Shown here: positions 47,792 to 57,615 of the stretch, piece after piece | Position numbering within the stretch: the stretch's first letter is position 1 | Layout: every line of letters begins with the position of its first letter | From: Campylobacter concisus | GTDB taxonomy: Bacteria > Campylobacterota > Campylobacteria > Campylobacterales > Campylobacteraceae | DNA: 64,000 bases | Direction of reading: 5' to 3' | Assembly: GCF_015679985.1 (NCBI RefSeq) | Contig: NZ_CP049239.1 | Location: 1,116,001 to 1,180,000 of the forward strand | Translations under genes and position numbers: made by a program | The notes under the pieces: generated by a model | The model's database searches: none | Told to the model about the DNA's origin: nothing | Seen by the model: only the letters and a program-made list of their open reading frames with translations

Positions 47792-48688
47792 TTAAGCTTC
47801 GTTTGCCTTTTTTAAAATTTCTCTCATCTCTTCTTCGCTAAGCGGCTCAACCAGTATATTTGCGGCGTCTATGAAGCGATATTTTTCTTTTGGTAAATTT
47901 GCCATAAAGGCATTGTATTCGCATTCGCCGAACACGTGCGCGTCCCTATCGTCTACGCCGACTACTAGCGTAAGTATCCAGCGCGAGACCTTGCGCTCTC
48001 CTAGAACTTCTTGCGCCTGCCACGAAGGAGAGGGGGCGTAAGGCAAGATAGTCGGTAAATTTTCGCTAAGCGTATATGCGCCAAAAATTTCGCTGCCGTC
48101 TTTATCTTCGTATAAATTCTCTCTTGCGCTATAAGCGTCAAGATACTGCACCCGCCTCATCATCTCATCAAATTTAGCCGCAGGGCTAGCGCTTGCAAAA
48201 ATTTCATCTATCATAACCGCATCAAACGCCACGTCACGCTCCAGGCCAGAGATATAAAGCATTTGATTTTTCTCTTTTGCGTCCTTTAGAGCTTCAAGTC
48301 CCCACATTATGTCGGCTTCATAATCAAATTTTAAAATTTGCTCGCTATCGTAAATTTCTTCATTGTCGCGTTCTATTTTCGAGCCGGTTTTGGCTGAAAT
48401 TTTAGAAAGAAACAAAATCGCCGTCTGCCAGTCGCCAACGCCGCTTGGAGTACAGACCCGAACGATATATTTGCCGTCTTCGTAGCTTAGCTCAAAGCCG
48501 CGAGCGCTCTTTTGCCATACGCCTGCAATCATCACGTTTTCGTTTAGCGAAAGCTCGCTCGGCTCGTCATTTTGGCTATTAAAAAAGCAAAATCCCTCTA
48601 TAAACTCTGAAATTTCGCGCTCGCTTAGCGCCTTTTCATATCCGCCGAAAAGCTTCTTTTTGTTTTTTATCTTAAATGTTACGCTCAT
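47792..48688 (-). CDS. Hypothetical protein, possibly DUF4299
   Basis: A 298-residue acidic cytoplasmic protein. The N-terminal MSVTFKIKNKKKLFGGYEKA and the central YDSEQILKFDYEADIMWGLE resemble what I remember of DUF4299, a family of unknown function seen in Campylobacter and Neisseria. No signal, helices or catalytic motif are evident. It lies 19 bases downstream of the DsrE gene and shares the atypical composition. Confidence 0.6.
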   Translation of the reverse strand: MSVTFKIKNKKKLFGGYEKALSEREISEFIEGFCFFNSQNDEPSELSLNENVMIAGVWQKSARGFELSYEDGKYIVRVCTPSGVGDWQTAILFLSKISAKTGSKIERDNEEIYDSEQILKFDYEADIMWGLEALKDAKEKNQMLYISGLERDVAFDAVMIDEIFASASPAAKFDEMMRRVQYLDAYSARENLYEDKDGSEIFGAYTLSENLPTILPYAPSPSWQAQEVLGERKVSRWILTLVVGVDDRDAHVFGECEYNAFMANLPKEKYRFIDAANILVEPLSEEEMREILKKANEA

Positions 48689-48707
48689 AAATTCTCTTTC
48701 GCCTACT

Positions 48708-49067
48708 CTAAAACGTCATCACTTGATCGCACTGCCTAACCCACTCGGACAAGATATCCATGCTGCCTTTCACTTCAGCCTCGAAATAAGGCTCTCCCGC
48801 ATGCAAACCACACCTCGTTTGGCAGCTACCGCAAACCTTTAACATAGCGCCGCTAGCGTAAAGCTCCTTTAACATCGCTACTAGATCTACGTCGTAGTCT
48901 TCCGGCTTTTTGGTGCTATTTCGCGCAAGATCGACCGCGTCGTTCATTAGAAAAATTCTAACCTCTTCGCCTTTTTCTTTTAGCGTTTTAGCTAGCCTTA
49001 ATGCGTTGTAAGCATTATCGGTACCGTTGTATGGTTGATTTGTAAGTATAAATAGAAATTTTTTCAT
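48708..49067 (-). CDS. DsrE-family sulfur-relay-like protein
   Basis: A 119-residue DsrE/YchN-type protein: KKFLFILTNQPYNGTDNAYN at the start, ALRLAKTLKEKGEEVRIFLM in the middle, and a Cys-rich motif KVCGSCQTRCGL (about 77-88). DsrE proteins carry sulfur atoms or form hexameric sulfur-relay units on conserved Cys residues. ATG with AGGAGAAAAAG. It closes the atypical block together with the sulfur-related genes upstream and may act with them; this link is inferred from context. Confidence 0.87.
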   Translation of the reverse strand: MKKFLFILTNQPYNGTDNAYNALRLAKTLKEKGEEVRIFLMNDAVDLARNSTKKPEDYDVDLVAMLKELYASGAMLKVCGSCQTRCGLHAGEPYFEAEVKGSMDILSEWVRQCDQVMTF

Positions 49068-49141
49068 CTTTTTCTCCTTTTGCCAAAAATGTAGCGCAAA
49101 CCGAGCAAATTTTAGCCAAGCTATATAAAAAGAGGCTAAAT

Positions 49142-49741
49142 TTATCTAAAAAGTAAAAGTACGCCGATCGTGCAGACGATAATGGCGGTGCAAATTTCAA
49201 GCAGCCTTAGGTGCGTTTGTAAAAATTTCTTTAGCATAGCTCCGCCAAGCGCATAGATATTTAGCGAGCAAAACTCGATGAAAACGAGCGTTGCCGTGAT
49301 CGCGCACATACGAGTTAGGCTAAAGGGATCTTCTTTATCCAAAAATGTAGGCAGTAAAACCGAGAAAAATATCCATGCCTTTGGATTTGTGATGCAAACA
49401 ATGAGGCCGTTTATAAACATCTGCTTTTTGCTTGGTAAATTTGAGACGTTTGTTATGCTAAGCTCGCCCTTGCCAAAAAGAAGCATTGCGCCAAGATAGA
49501 GCATATAAAGGCCTGCGATGATGTTTAATGCCTTAAATGCGTACTCAAAATGATGAAGCATCGCGCCCACGCCAAGCATACAGCAAAATGCCACGAAAGC
49601 AAGCGAAAGAAGCTGCCCGGTCATCATAATAAGCGAGTGCTTATAGCCAAAGCCCATACCGATACTCATCGCATAGGTCATGTTGATGCCTGGCATTAGC
49701 GAGATAGGAGCAAGAGTGGCGAAAAAGAGTAAGAAGTCCAT
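49142..49741 (-). CDS. LysE/RhtB-family amino acid exporter
   Basis: A 199-residue inner-membrane protein with about six helices. ISLMPGINMTYAMSIGMGFGYKH is the LysE-type N-terminal signature, followed by LYMLYLGAMLLFGKG and NPKAWIFFSVLLPTFLD. Members export amino acids such as threonine, homoserine or leucine. Composition here is back to the window norm, so the atypical block ends just before this gene. Substrate cannot be read. Confidence 0.9.
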   Translation of the reverse strand: MDFLLFFATLAPISLMPGINMTYAMSIGMGFGYKHSLIMMTGQLLSLAFVAFCCMLGVGAMLHHFEYAFKALNIIAGLYMLYLGAMLLFGKGELSITNVSNLPSKKQMFINGLIVCITNPKAWIFFSVLLPTFLDKEDPFSLTRMCAITATLVFIEFCSLNIYALGGAMLKKFLQTHLRLLEICTAIIVCTIGVLLLFR

Positions 49742-49773
49742 AAAAAGCCTTGAAATTTAGCTAACAAATATAA

Positions 49774-49823
49774 AAATTTAAGCTATAGATCAGATCCAGC
49801 GATCAAATTTATAGCTTAAATTT
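49774..49823. repeat. 14-bp inverted repeat between ansA and the LysE gene
   Basis: AAATTTAAGCTATA (49774-49787) is the exact reverse complement of 49810-49823, with GATC also repeated inside. It is adjacent to the ansA terminator and may be a second stem. Confidence 0.5.
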
Positions 49824-49826
49824 AAA

Positions 49827-49844
49827 AGGCGGACTAAGCCGCCT
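49827..49844 (-). terminator. Terminator of ansA
   Basis: AGGCGG / CCGCCT around a 6-base loop, 5 bases after the ansA stop. T-rich on the minus side (TTTTAAATTT) and also on the plus side (CTTTTTTAG), so it can work both ways. Confidence 0.8.
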
Positions 49845-49849
49845 CTTTT

Positions 49850-50911
<1,062 letters not shown>

Positions 50912-50981
50912 TTAAAATTTGCAAAGTAATTATAATGCCATTTATTTAAAAAAATTATTAACTTCCAAATTTTATATTTAT

Positions 50982-51317
50982 TTAAAAAATTCTTATCAAA
51001 AACATATAAATTCCGGTTGAAATAACTATGCTAAGAAGGGTATTTTTAAATTTTAAATGCATCAAAATAGCTGTAAAAACCGCTACTATCTCGCTTAAAC
51101 CGTAAGGAAATTCGCTAAATTTCGTATCTTTTAAGCCGTAGCAGACCAAAACGACCATTATCATCATGCCCATATGCTTCTCAATGGCGTCTAAGTAAGG
51201 GTTTGGCTTATAGTTTTTCAGTACATAAAACGGCGTTGCTCTCGTTATAAAAGTAGCCAAGGCGCTTAAGAGCACCGCCACAAAAAGTACCGTCTCGCTT
51301 GAGCTTACACTTATCAA
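50982..51317 (-). CDS. azlD: AzlD/BrnE branched-chain amino acid exporter subunit
   Basis: A 111-residue protein with about four helices: VAVLLSALATFITRATPFYV, then GMMIMVVLVCYGLKD and a hydrophobic C-terminus. AzlD works with AzlC to export branched-chain amino acids. The start is TTG with AAGGATAAAAT upstream and overlaps the azlC stop as TTGA. Confidence 0.92.
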   Translation of the reverse strand: MISVSSSETVLFVAVLLSALATFITRATPFYVLKNYKPNPYLDAIEKHMGMMIMVVLVCYGLKDTKFSEFPYGLSEIVAVFTAILMHLKFKNTLLSIVISTGIYMFLIRIF

Positions 51318-51976
51318 ATTTTATCCTTGAACAAAAGCAAAAATACAAAACAAAGCGCCATTGAGCCAACAAGCACAAATTTGGCTGGAAATAGGCTCAC
51401 TCCAAGCACGCCAAAAAATGTCGCCGCAAAGAGCACGCGGTAGTTTTTATCATTTTTAAACATTTTAATCACAATAACTATAAAAAGTGCTGTCAAGCTA
51501 AACTCAAGCCCTTTTGTATCAGCCTTTATAAGATCGCCAAGTATCGCACCAAGCAACGTTCCAGCCGCCCAGTAAGACCAAGAAAGGATATTTAGCCAAG
51601 TAAAGACAAAACTTCGATCACTTGCCTCTTTTAGTCCCGAATTTTTAAATATCGCAAAGGTCTCATCTGTTAGCAAAGCGATGTTTAAAAGCCTAAATTT
51701 GATCCCGCTATACTCTTTTAAAAGTGAAATTCCATAAAAAGTATGGCGTAAATTTACTAGATAGCTCACGATAAATACCTCAACGTAGCTCGTGCCAACG
51801 CTAAAGAGCGAGAGCATCATAAACTGCGCCGCGCCGCCGTAGGCAAGAGTGCTAAGAGCGACGGAGATAAACGCGCTAACGCCCATGCTCTTTGCCAGCA
51901 CGCCAAATGCGACGCCAAGTGGGAAATAGCCCATAAAAATAGGAATAGATAGTTTAAAAACGTAGTTAAATGTCAA
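51314..51976 (-). CDS. azlC: AzlC-family branched-chain amino acid permease
   Basis: A 220-residue membrane protein with about six helices. LSIPIFMGYFPLGVAFGVLA and TLAYGGAAQFMMLSLF are AzlC signatures. I chose TTG 51976 with GAAGG seven bases upstream: an earlier start at 52189 would add 71 residues, run across the divergent gene's promoter and lack similarity. It is coupled to azlD. Confidence 0.9.
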   Translation of the reverse strand: MTFNYVFKLSIPIFMGYFPLGVAFGVLAKSMGVSAFISVALSTLAYGGAAQFMMLSLFSVGTSYVEVFIVSYLVNLRHTFYGISLLKEYSGIKFRLLNIALLTDETFAIFKNSGLKEASDRSFVFTWLNILSWSYWAAGTLLGAILGDLIKADTKGLEFSLTALFIVIVIKMFKNDKNYRVLFAATFFGVLGVSLFPAKFVLVGSMALCFVFLLLFKDKI

Positions 51977-52079
51977 ATTTTTACCTTCATAAAAAGCCGA
52001 AATGTTAGCAAAATTTGAAAAATTTAGAGTAAAAATGGAGCTAATTTTATAAAATAATAAAAATTTATGGAGCCAAAAG

Positions 52080-52526
52080 ATGAAAAAAGTAATTTTAATT
52101 TTATTTTGTGTTCTATTTTCTTGGGGTAAAAATTTTGATGCCACTAAGCTTGAAAGTGAATGCGCTTTAAATAACGTAGAAAGCTGCACCGATCTTATAT
52201 ATATCTATTTTAATAAAAATGAGCGCGATAAAATGTCAGCTATGGCAAACAAGGCCTGCGAGCTAGGCAATCCACATAGCTGTCTATTTTTAGGAAATAT
52301 ATATCTACAAAAAGACACCCTAGCACAAGAGAAAGAAGAAGGGCTTAGGCTTTATAATAAGGCTTGCGAACTAAAAAATGCATTTGCTTGCTACACCCTT
52401 GCACTCATCTACGAAGCTGGAGATGCTGGTATATTGCAAGATAAAAATAGAGCAAAAAACTACTACAAAAAAGCCTGCGAGCTTGATTTGGAAGAAGCAT
52501 GCAGTAGCTTAAAAATTTCTCAGTAA
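52080..52526 (+). CDS. Exported Sel1-repeat Cys-rich protein (Hcp type)
   Basis: A 148-residue protein with a signal peptide (MKKVILILFCVLFSWG) and four Sel1-like repeats. Each carries a Cys pair eight residues apart: CALNNVESC, CELGNPHSC, CELKNAFAC, CELDLEEAC, the disulfide-clamped helical hairpins known from Helicobacter Hcp proteins. Such proteins are secreted or periplasmic and bind partners through the solenoid. It stands alone, divergent from azlCD. Partner unknown. Confidence 0.9.
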   Translation: MKKVILILFCVLFSWGKNFDATKLESECALNNVESCTDLIYIYFNKNERDKMSAMANKACELGNPHSCLFLGNIYLQKDTLAQEKEEGLRLYNKACELKNAFACYTLALIYEAGDAGILQDKNRAKNYYKKACELDLEEACSSLKISQ

Positions 52527-52594
52527 CTTTTATTCTTGCTCCTAAAAGCAGAAATTTTAGACGAGATGTGCCAAATTTTAATTTAGAGCCCAAA

Positions 52595-52708
52595 TTAATG
52601 CGTCTGTTTTATCGAGTCCTTGTCTTTTGGCGTTTTGTTTAAAAAGTAAAATACCTCAAGCGTAAAAGAAAGCAGTATAAGCCCAACGATAGCTAGAGTC
52701 GCGTTCAT
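52595..52708 (-). CDS. Small single-helix membrane protein downstream of flgG, 37 aa
   Basis: ATG 52708 starts MNATLAIVGLILLSFTLEVF (one helix), followed by YFLNKTPKDKDSIKQTH and TAA. It begins 5 bases after the flgG stop, and AAAAGGT of the flgG end can serve as its ribosome site. Likely co-transcribed with flgFG. Function unknown; too short for confident coding status. Confidence 0.55.
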   Translation of the reverse strand: MNATLAIVGLILLSFTLEVFYFLNKTPKDKDSIKQTH

Positions 52709-52713
52709 ACTAC

Positions 52714-53502
52714 CTACCTTTTAAGCCCATTTACTATTTCAAGCATCGAATCACTCGTAGTTATCGCCTTTGAGTTCGCCTCGTACGCACGCTGACCAGT
52801 GATAAGATCGGTCATCTCTTCAACCAACTGAACGTTACTCATCTCAACAAATCCTTGTCTTATCGTACCAAGTCCGTCAAGTCCTGCCACACCTACCACA
52901 ACATTACCGCTAGCACTTGTTTCTAGATAGTTGTTATCGCCCATTGAGTGAAGCCCGGCTGGGTTTATGAAATTTGCTAGCTCGATCTGACCTATCTGAG
53001 CCATCTCTCTCTCACCTGCTTGGAGCACTGACACGGTGCCATCTGTGCCGATAGAAATTTGCGTCGCATTCGCAGGCACGGTAATCTGAGGGATTAGCTG
53101 ATAGCCATCGCTATTTACGATCGTACCGTTTGCATCAAGCTTAAATGCGCCATTTCTAGTATAGGCTGTCGTGCCGTCAGGAAGTTGAATCTGAAAAAAT
53201 CCATTGCCAGCTATTACCATATCTAGGTTGTTGCTAGTCTCTTTAAAATAGCCCTGAGAGAAAATTTTATTTATCGCTGTTGGGCGTACACCAAGACCCA
53301 CTTCGATGCCTGTTGGGCTTGTGGTAGTCTGGCTTGTAGCCGTACCTGCATACTCCATGACTTGATACATAAGATCAGCAAATTCAGCCCTATTTTTCTT
53401 GTATCCATAAGTATTTACATTTGCGATGTTGTGTGAGGTTACGTCTATCTGCGTCTGCTGAGCTATCATACCAGTGGCCGCAGTGTAAAGTGATCTCATC
53501 AT
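52714..53502 (-). CDS. flgG: Flagellar distal rod protein FlgG
   Basis: A 262-residue rod protein. SLYTAATGMIAQQTQIDVTS and HNIANVNTYGYKKNRAEF form the N-terminal rod helix; QGYFKETSNNLDMVIAGNGF and the C-terminal VEEMTDLITGQRAYEANSKA complete the FlgG pattern. It is exported by the flagellar type III apparatus. It follows flgF by 15 bases under the same sigma-54 promoter. Confidence 0.97.
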   Translation of the reverse strand: MMRSLYTAATGMIAQQTQIDVTSHNIANVNTYGYKKNRAEFADLMYQVMEYAGTATSQTTTSPTGIEVGLGVRPTAINKIFSQGYFKETSNNLDMVIAGNGFFQIQLPDGTTAYTRNGAFKLDANGTIVNSDGYQLIPQITVPANATQISIGTDGTVSVLQAGEREMAQIGQIELANFINPAGLHSMGDNNYLETSASGNVVVGVAGLDGLGTIRQGFVEMSNVQLVEEMTDLITGQRAYEANSKAITTSDSMLEIVNGLKR

Positions 53503-53517
53503 AGTTTTATCCTTTTA

Positions 53518-54327
53518 TTAAGCTTTTAGGGCTAGTTTTTGAACAGCATCTTGGTTAAGATCGTTCATGTGACTTGTCATAACCTTTTGATACATATCAA
53601 CTAGGCGCTGGGTTTCTATAAGACCCACCATTTCTAAAACTGGATTTACATTTGACATCTGAGCATATCCTTGCATCACGCTATCAGCTTCTTCAAGTTC
53701 TGTGATGTCGTCAAAATTTCTACTCTCAAAGAGATTATCTCCGACCTTTTTGAGATCTCTTATCTCTCTTGGCTGAGCGATAAAAAATTTAGAAAATTGA
53801 TTGTTATTTGAGTATAAATTTCCATTTTTATCAACAGTTAGCACCTCGCCTTGTGGCACTTGGATACCTCTTTGACCAGGATTTTGTGCCTCGTAACCAC
53901 TTGGCAGCACCTTATAGCCTTCTTTTGTGACGATGTATCCGTCGCCGTCAAGGCTAAAAGAGCCATTTTTACTAAGTTTTACGCCATTTGGAGTATCAAC
54001 TAAGAAAAATGCGTCATCTCTTTTTATCGCAAAGTCAAGTGTGTTTGAGCTGTATTTAAAGCCACCAGCACTAAAGTCGGTATACTCTTCGCTCACTTGA
54101 GGTACACGATCAAGCGTTCTATTTAAAAATTTAGCTCCATCTTTTGTGTGATTTTTAAGCGGAAGCTCATCTTGTGTCTCTTTAAAAATTCTTGCAAAGT
54201 CACCGATAACCACATCGTTTCGCTTGTAGCCGATCGTATTTACATTTGCAAGGTTGTTTGAGATCACATTTAGTCTGTTAAACTGCGTTACCATGCCAGC
54301 AGTGGCTTGATAATAACCATTTTGCAT
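53518..54327 (-). CDS. flgF: Flagellar proximal rod protein FlgF (FlgG2)
   Basis: A 269-residue rod protein, in C. jejuni called FlgG2. QNGYYQATAGMVTQFNRLNV and SNNLANVNTIGYKRNDVVIG mark the N-terminal rod domain, SSNTLDFAIKRDDAFFLVDT the middle, and MSNVNPVLEMVGLIETQRLV the C-terminal rod helix. First gene of the flgFG operon; its sigma-54 promoter starts 39 bases upstream of the ATG. Confidence 0.95.
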   Translation of the reverse strand: MQNGYYQATAGMVTQFNRLNVISNNLANVNTIGYKRNDVVIGDFARIFKETQDELPLKNHTKDGAKFLNRTLDRVPQVSEEYTDFSAGGFKYSSNTLDFAIKRDDAFFLVDTPNGVKLSKNGSFSLDGDGYIVTKEGYKVLPSGYEAQNPGQRGIQVPQGEVLTVDKNGNLYSNNNQFSKFFIAQPREIRDLKKVGDNLFESRNFDDITELEEADSVMQGYAQMSNVNPVLEMVGLIETQRLVDMYQKVMTSHMNDLNQDAVQKLALKA

Positions 54328-54365
54328 GCAATTTCCTAAAATTAATTATTGTCACGGTTTTTAAA

Positions 54366-54379
54366 GCAATAGCTGTTCC
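54366..54379 (-). promoter_or_regulatory. Sigma-54 promoter of flgFG
   Basis: The minus strand reads TTGGAACAGCTATTGCTTT: GG and GC separated by exactly 10 bases, with the TTGGAA...TTGCTTT form known for Campylobacter RpoN flagellar promoters. Transcription would start near 54354, about 27 bases before the flgF ATG. Confidence 0.85.
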
Positions 54380-54467
54380 AAAATTTTAATTTTTTAACTA
54401 TTAAATATTTCATAAAGTTTAATAAATAATTTATTTATTTAATGTTAAGATTCGCGGCTTTAATATA

Positions 54468-54486
54468 GATAATGACTATTAAAAAC
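54468..54486 (+). promoter_or_regulatory. Fur-box-like site before the TonB-dependent receptor
   Basis: GATAATGACTATTAAAAAC matches 13 of 19 Fur consensus positions, perfect in the first eight, and overlaps a likely -10 (TATAGA/GATAAT). It lies 31 bases before the receptor ATG. Confidence 0.5.
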
Positions 54487-54517
54487 AATAAAAATACAAA
54501 AAAGGACACATATTATT

Positions 54518-57463
54518 ATGAAAAAGACTTCACTAGTTGTTTTGCTTTGTGCTGGCTTAAATTTGTTGGCCCAAGAAAGTGAGAATATAAAAGAAGTTGA
54601 ACTTGGCGGAGTAGAGGTAACTGCGGAAGAAGAAAACGTAAAGAATAAAAAGATTAGTGAAGTAAAAAAGACGGCAAGCGAGCTTACTAAACAACAAGTA
54701 AGCGATACTAGAGATATGGTGCGCTATGACACTGGTGTCAGCGTAGTTGAGACTGGTCGCTTTGGTTCTAGCGGATATGCTATAAGAGGTGTTGATGAAA
54801 ACCGCGTGGCTATCAGTATCGATGGACTTAATCAAGCTGAAACACTTTCATCACAGGGATTTAAGGATCTCTTTGAAGGATATGGAAATTTTAATAATAC
54901 AAGAAATGGCGTAGAGATAGAAAACATCCAGCAAGTAAATATTACAAAAGGAGCAGATAGTATAAAAACCGGCTCAGGTGCACTTGGTGGCTCTGTAATG
55001 TTTGAAACAAAAGATGCTAGAGACTATCTTACAGAAAAAGACTGGTTTTACGGCTTTAAAGCACAAAAATCATCAGCCAACGATGAAAAACTATTTTCTC
55101 ATACGATGGCTGCACGGGCAAAATGGTTTGACATACTCTTTATCACTACAAAAAGAGATGGTCATGAGATGAAAAACTGGGGATACAATACATACGATGA
55201 TAATGTGCTTGGCAAGGAAAGAGAAAAACCGGATCCTTATACCATAAATACAGATAGCAGGCTATTTAAATTTGGTGTAAATTTTAATGAAACGAACCGT
55301 TTTAGCGTAGGAATCGATAGAAGCACAAAAGAGACAGTAGGCACTGACTGGTCGTATAAATTTGCTCTTTATACTGGCGGTATGTTAAATAACGTACGTT
55401 ACAGCACCGATGTAAGGCACGTAAATGATAAAAACAAACGTGAAAATATCTTTTATACATATGAAAACTACGATGAAAACCCACTTTGGGATAGTATGAA
55501 GATAACTTATTCAAAGCAAAAGATCCAGCTAAAAGCAAGGACTGATGAGTACTGTGATAAAAACGACTGTCAAGGCCTACTAAATCCATCGGGATTAAAG
55601 TTAAATAACGAAGGTAAACTAGTGGACAAATATGGTGGCGACCTACAAATGAGACAAGTAGAAAAAGAGCCTTGGCCTGGAGCTGGCTTTACTTTTCCTC
55701 AAGATATTGTATTTGACAGTCATGGAAACGAAGTAGATGAAACATTCTATGGAAGAACAAATCGCGGAGCAGATAAACTTCTTGTCGATTGTAATCAGTA
55801 TGATTGCTCTAAGCCTTTAACACTTTTTAATAAGACAACCAAACGATATGAAACCTACAATCTAACTCCGCAAAACATGCCAGATGGCAATGGAAAATAT
55901 GCAGAGCTTACTCCAAAAAATAGATTTGAGGAACTACTTTTGCCAAGTAGTCCAGGATATCTTGAAAATAACTGGAAAGATAGAGATCTAAATACCGATA
56001 CAAAACAGCTAAATTTAGATGCAACAAAGGAATTTAGCATACCTAAAATCAAAATGGATCACGCCTTAAAATACGGTGGGCTTTATAGCCAAACAGATAA
56101 AAGTATGGTAAATAGGCAAGGCTATGAGGCACACAATAAGGAATGGTGGGCAAAATATTTCTTTGGTATGGCAAATAAGGGCACAGGCTTGCTACCAAAT
56201 TTTCAACCAGACAAGTGTATGCCTCACGGTGGAAATGATTACAGTACACTTTGCAGACATGAAGATAATAAATTTAGCTTCTTAATACCTGTCAGGACAG
56301 AGACATTGGCAGCTTATGTAGGCGATAGTGTATCTTTCACTAGATTTTTAAGCTTTGATATAAACCATAGGATTGACATGATAAAACACAATCCAAACTA
56401 TATACCGGGTAAGACACCAAAGCTACCAACTGATCTTTTTGCTGGTGTTTTTATACCTTTTACTATACCGCCTGGCTCTAGCGCAGAAGAAGTAAAAAGG
56501 ATAAAAACTAAAAATGCTGAAGAAAATGCACGTTATCTGGCAAGCCAAAAAAGAAATTTTATGCATCATTCCTATTCATTTGCAATAAATTTTGATCCAT
56601 TTGAGTATATAAGACTTCAGGCAAAATATGCAAATGGCTTTAGAGCTCCAACATCTGATGAAATTTATTTTACTTTTCAGCATCCTGATTTTACGATATT
56701 TCCAAATTTAGCCCTTCAGCCCGAGATCGCAATGACAAAAGAATTTGCCCTAACTCTTCATAACTCACCTAGCTTTTTTACAATAAATCTCTTTCAAACT
56801 GATTATAAAAATTTTATCGATCTAAAGTACATCGGTCGTGGCACGTTAACATACGGAAATGCTGGTAGTAGAATGCCAGTAGAAAAATACCAAAACGTAA
56901 ATAGAGCAAAGGCTCGCGTAAGAGGTGTTGAACTGAGTGCAAATCTAGACTTAGAGCAAGTTTATAGTGGACTAAGTGGCTTTAATATCGGCTATAAATA
57001 CCTATATCAAAAAGGTAGAATGTCGGTAGATGAGAGCGGCAAGCTAGACGCTCCAATGAATGCCATCCAGCCAGCAAAATTTGTCTATAACGTCGGATAT
57101 CACACAAGAAATGATAAATTTGGAGCAAATCTATATATGACGCACGTAAAAGCAAAACGTCCAGAAGATACTTACAATATCTATGCCAAAGACGATCCAG
57201 ATGCAAAAAATACTTATGTTAGATATGTCAGTAATACATACAGTCTATTTGATTTTGTAGCATTTTACAGACCGATGAAAAATTTCACATTTACAGCAGG
57301 TGTGTATAACATCACAGATAGAAAATACACAAGCTGGGATAGTGCAAGAAGTATAAGAACTTTTGGCACAAATAATATGGTAAATAAAGAAACTGGCAGG
57401 GGCCTTGCTAGATTTTACTCACCTGGTAGAAATTTCAAGCTAACATTTGAAATGACGTTTTAA
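54518..57463 (+). CDS. TonB-dependent receptor, probable heme/hemoglobin type
   Basis: A 981-residue outer-membrane protein with a signal peptide (first ~18 residues), TonB box region (GGVEVTAEE), plug domain (about 45-165; YAIRGVDENRVAISIDGL, GADSIKTGSGALGGSVMF) and a 22-strand barrel ending in aromatic NFKLTFEMTF. The heme-receptor pair FRAP...NPNL is present as FRAPTSDE...FPNL, with a His between them in FTFQHPDFTIFPN (about 710-722). This is the hemoglobin/transferrin/lactoferrin receptor type. A Fur-like box precedes it. A heme ABC operon lies 6 kb downstream on the other strand. Ligand is inferred. Confidence 0.88.
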   Translation: MKKTSLVVLLCAGLNLLAQESENIKEVELGGVEVTAEEENVKNKKISEVKKTASELTKQQVSDTRDMVRYDTGVSVVETGRFGSSGYAIRGVDENRVAISIDGLNQAETLSSQGFKDLFEGYGNFNNTRNGVEIENIQQVNITKGADSIKTGSGALGGSVMFETKDARDYLTEKDWFYGFKAQKSSANDEKLFSHTMAARAKWFDILFITTKRDGHEMKNWGYNTYDDNVLGKEREKPDPYTINTDSRLFKFGVNFNETNRFSVGIDRSTKETVGTDWSYKFALYTGGMLNNVRYSTDVRHVNDKNKRENIFYTYENYDENPLWDSMKITYSKQKIQLKARTDEYCDKNDCQGLLNPSGLKLNNEGKLVDKYGGDLQMRQVEKEPWPGAGFTFPQDIVFDSHGNEVDETFYGRTNRGADKLLVDCNQYDCSKPLTLFNKTTKRYETYNLTPQNMPDGNGKYAELTPKNRFEELLLPSSPGYLENNWKDRDLNTDTKQLNLDATKEFSIPKIKMDHALKYGGLYSQTDKSMVNRQGYEAHNKEWWAKYFFGMANKGTGLLPNFQPDKCMPHGGNDYSTLCRHEDNKFSFLIPVRTETLAAYVGDSVSFTRFLSFDINHRIDMIKHNPNYIPGKTPKLPTDLFAGVFIPFTIPPGSSAEEVKRIKTKNAEENARYLASQKRNFMHHSYSFAINFDPFEYIRLQAKYANGFRAPTSDEIYFTFQHPDFTIFPNLALQPEIAMTKEFALTLHNSPSFFTINLFQTDYKNFIDLKYIGRGTLTYGNAGSRMPVEKYQNVNRAKARVRGVELSANLDLEQVYSGLSGFNIGYKYLYQKGRMSVDESGKLDAPMNAIQPAKFVYNVGYHTRNDKFGANLYMTHVKAKRPEDTYNIYAKDDPDAKNTYVRYVSNTYSLFDFVAFYRPMKNFTFTAGVYNITDRKYTSWDSARSIRTFGTNNMVNKETGRGLARFYSPGRNFKLTFEMTF

Positions 57464-57472
57464 TAATTTTAT

Positions 57473-57510
57473 AGCTACCGCAATTTTAGACTTTTGCGGT
57501 AGCTTTGTAT
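57473..57510 (+). terminator. Terminator after the TonB-dependent receptor
   Basis: AGCTACCGCAA / TTGCGGTAGCT, an 11-bp perfect stem with a 10-base loop, followed by TTGTAT. It separates the receptor from rpoD. Confidence 0.8.
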
Positions 57511-57554
57511 AGATAAAATTTCACTGCTTTGATACACTTTTTACAAAATTTGGG

Positions 57555-57560
57555 TATAAT
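57555..57560 (+). promoter_or_regulatory. -10 element of rpoD
   Basis: TTTTTACAAAATTTGGGTATAATCC holds a perfect TATAAT after a T-rich region. Transcription would start near 57567, about 49 bases before the rpoD ATG. Confidence 0.65.
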
Positions 57561-57615
57561 CCACTTTCTTTTAAACAACACTTAAATCACAATTAGACGA
57601 TTCGAAAGGAAATTT

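Noticed and set aside
51977-52189. Longer AzlC start overlapping the divergent Sel1 gene
   Set aside because: It crosses the neighbour's start region and adds 71 residues foreign to the family.
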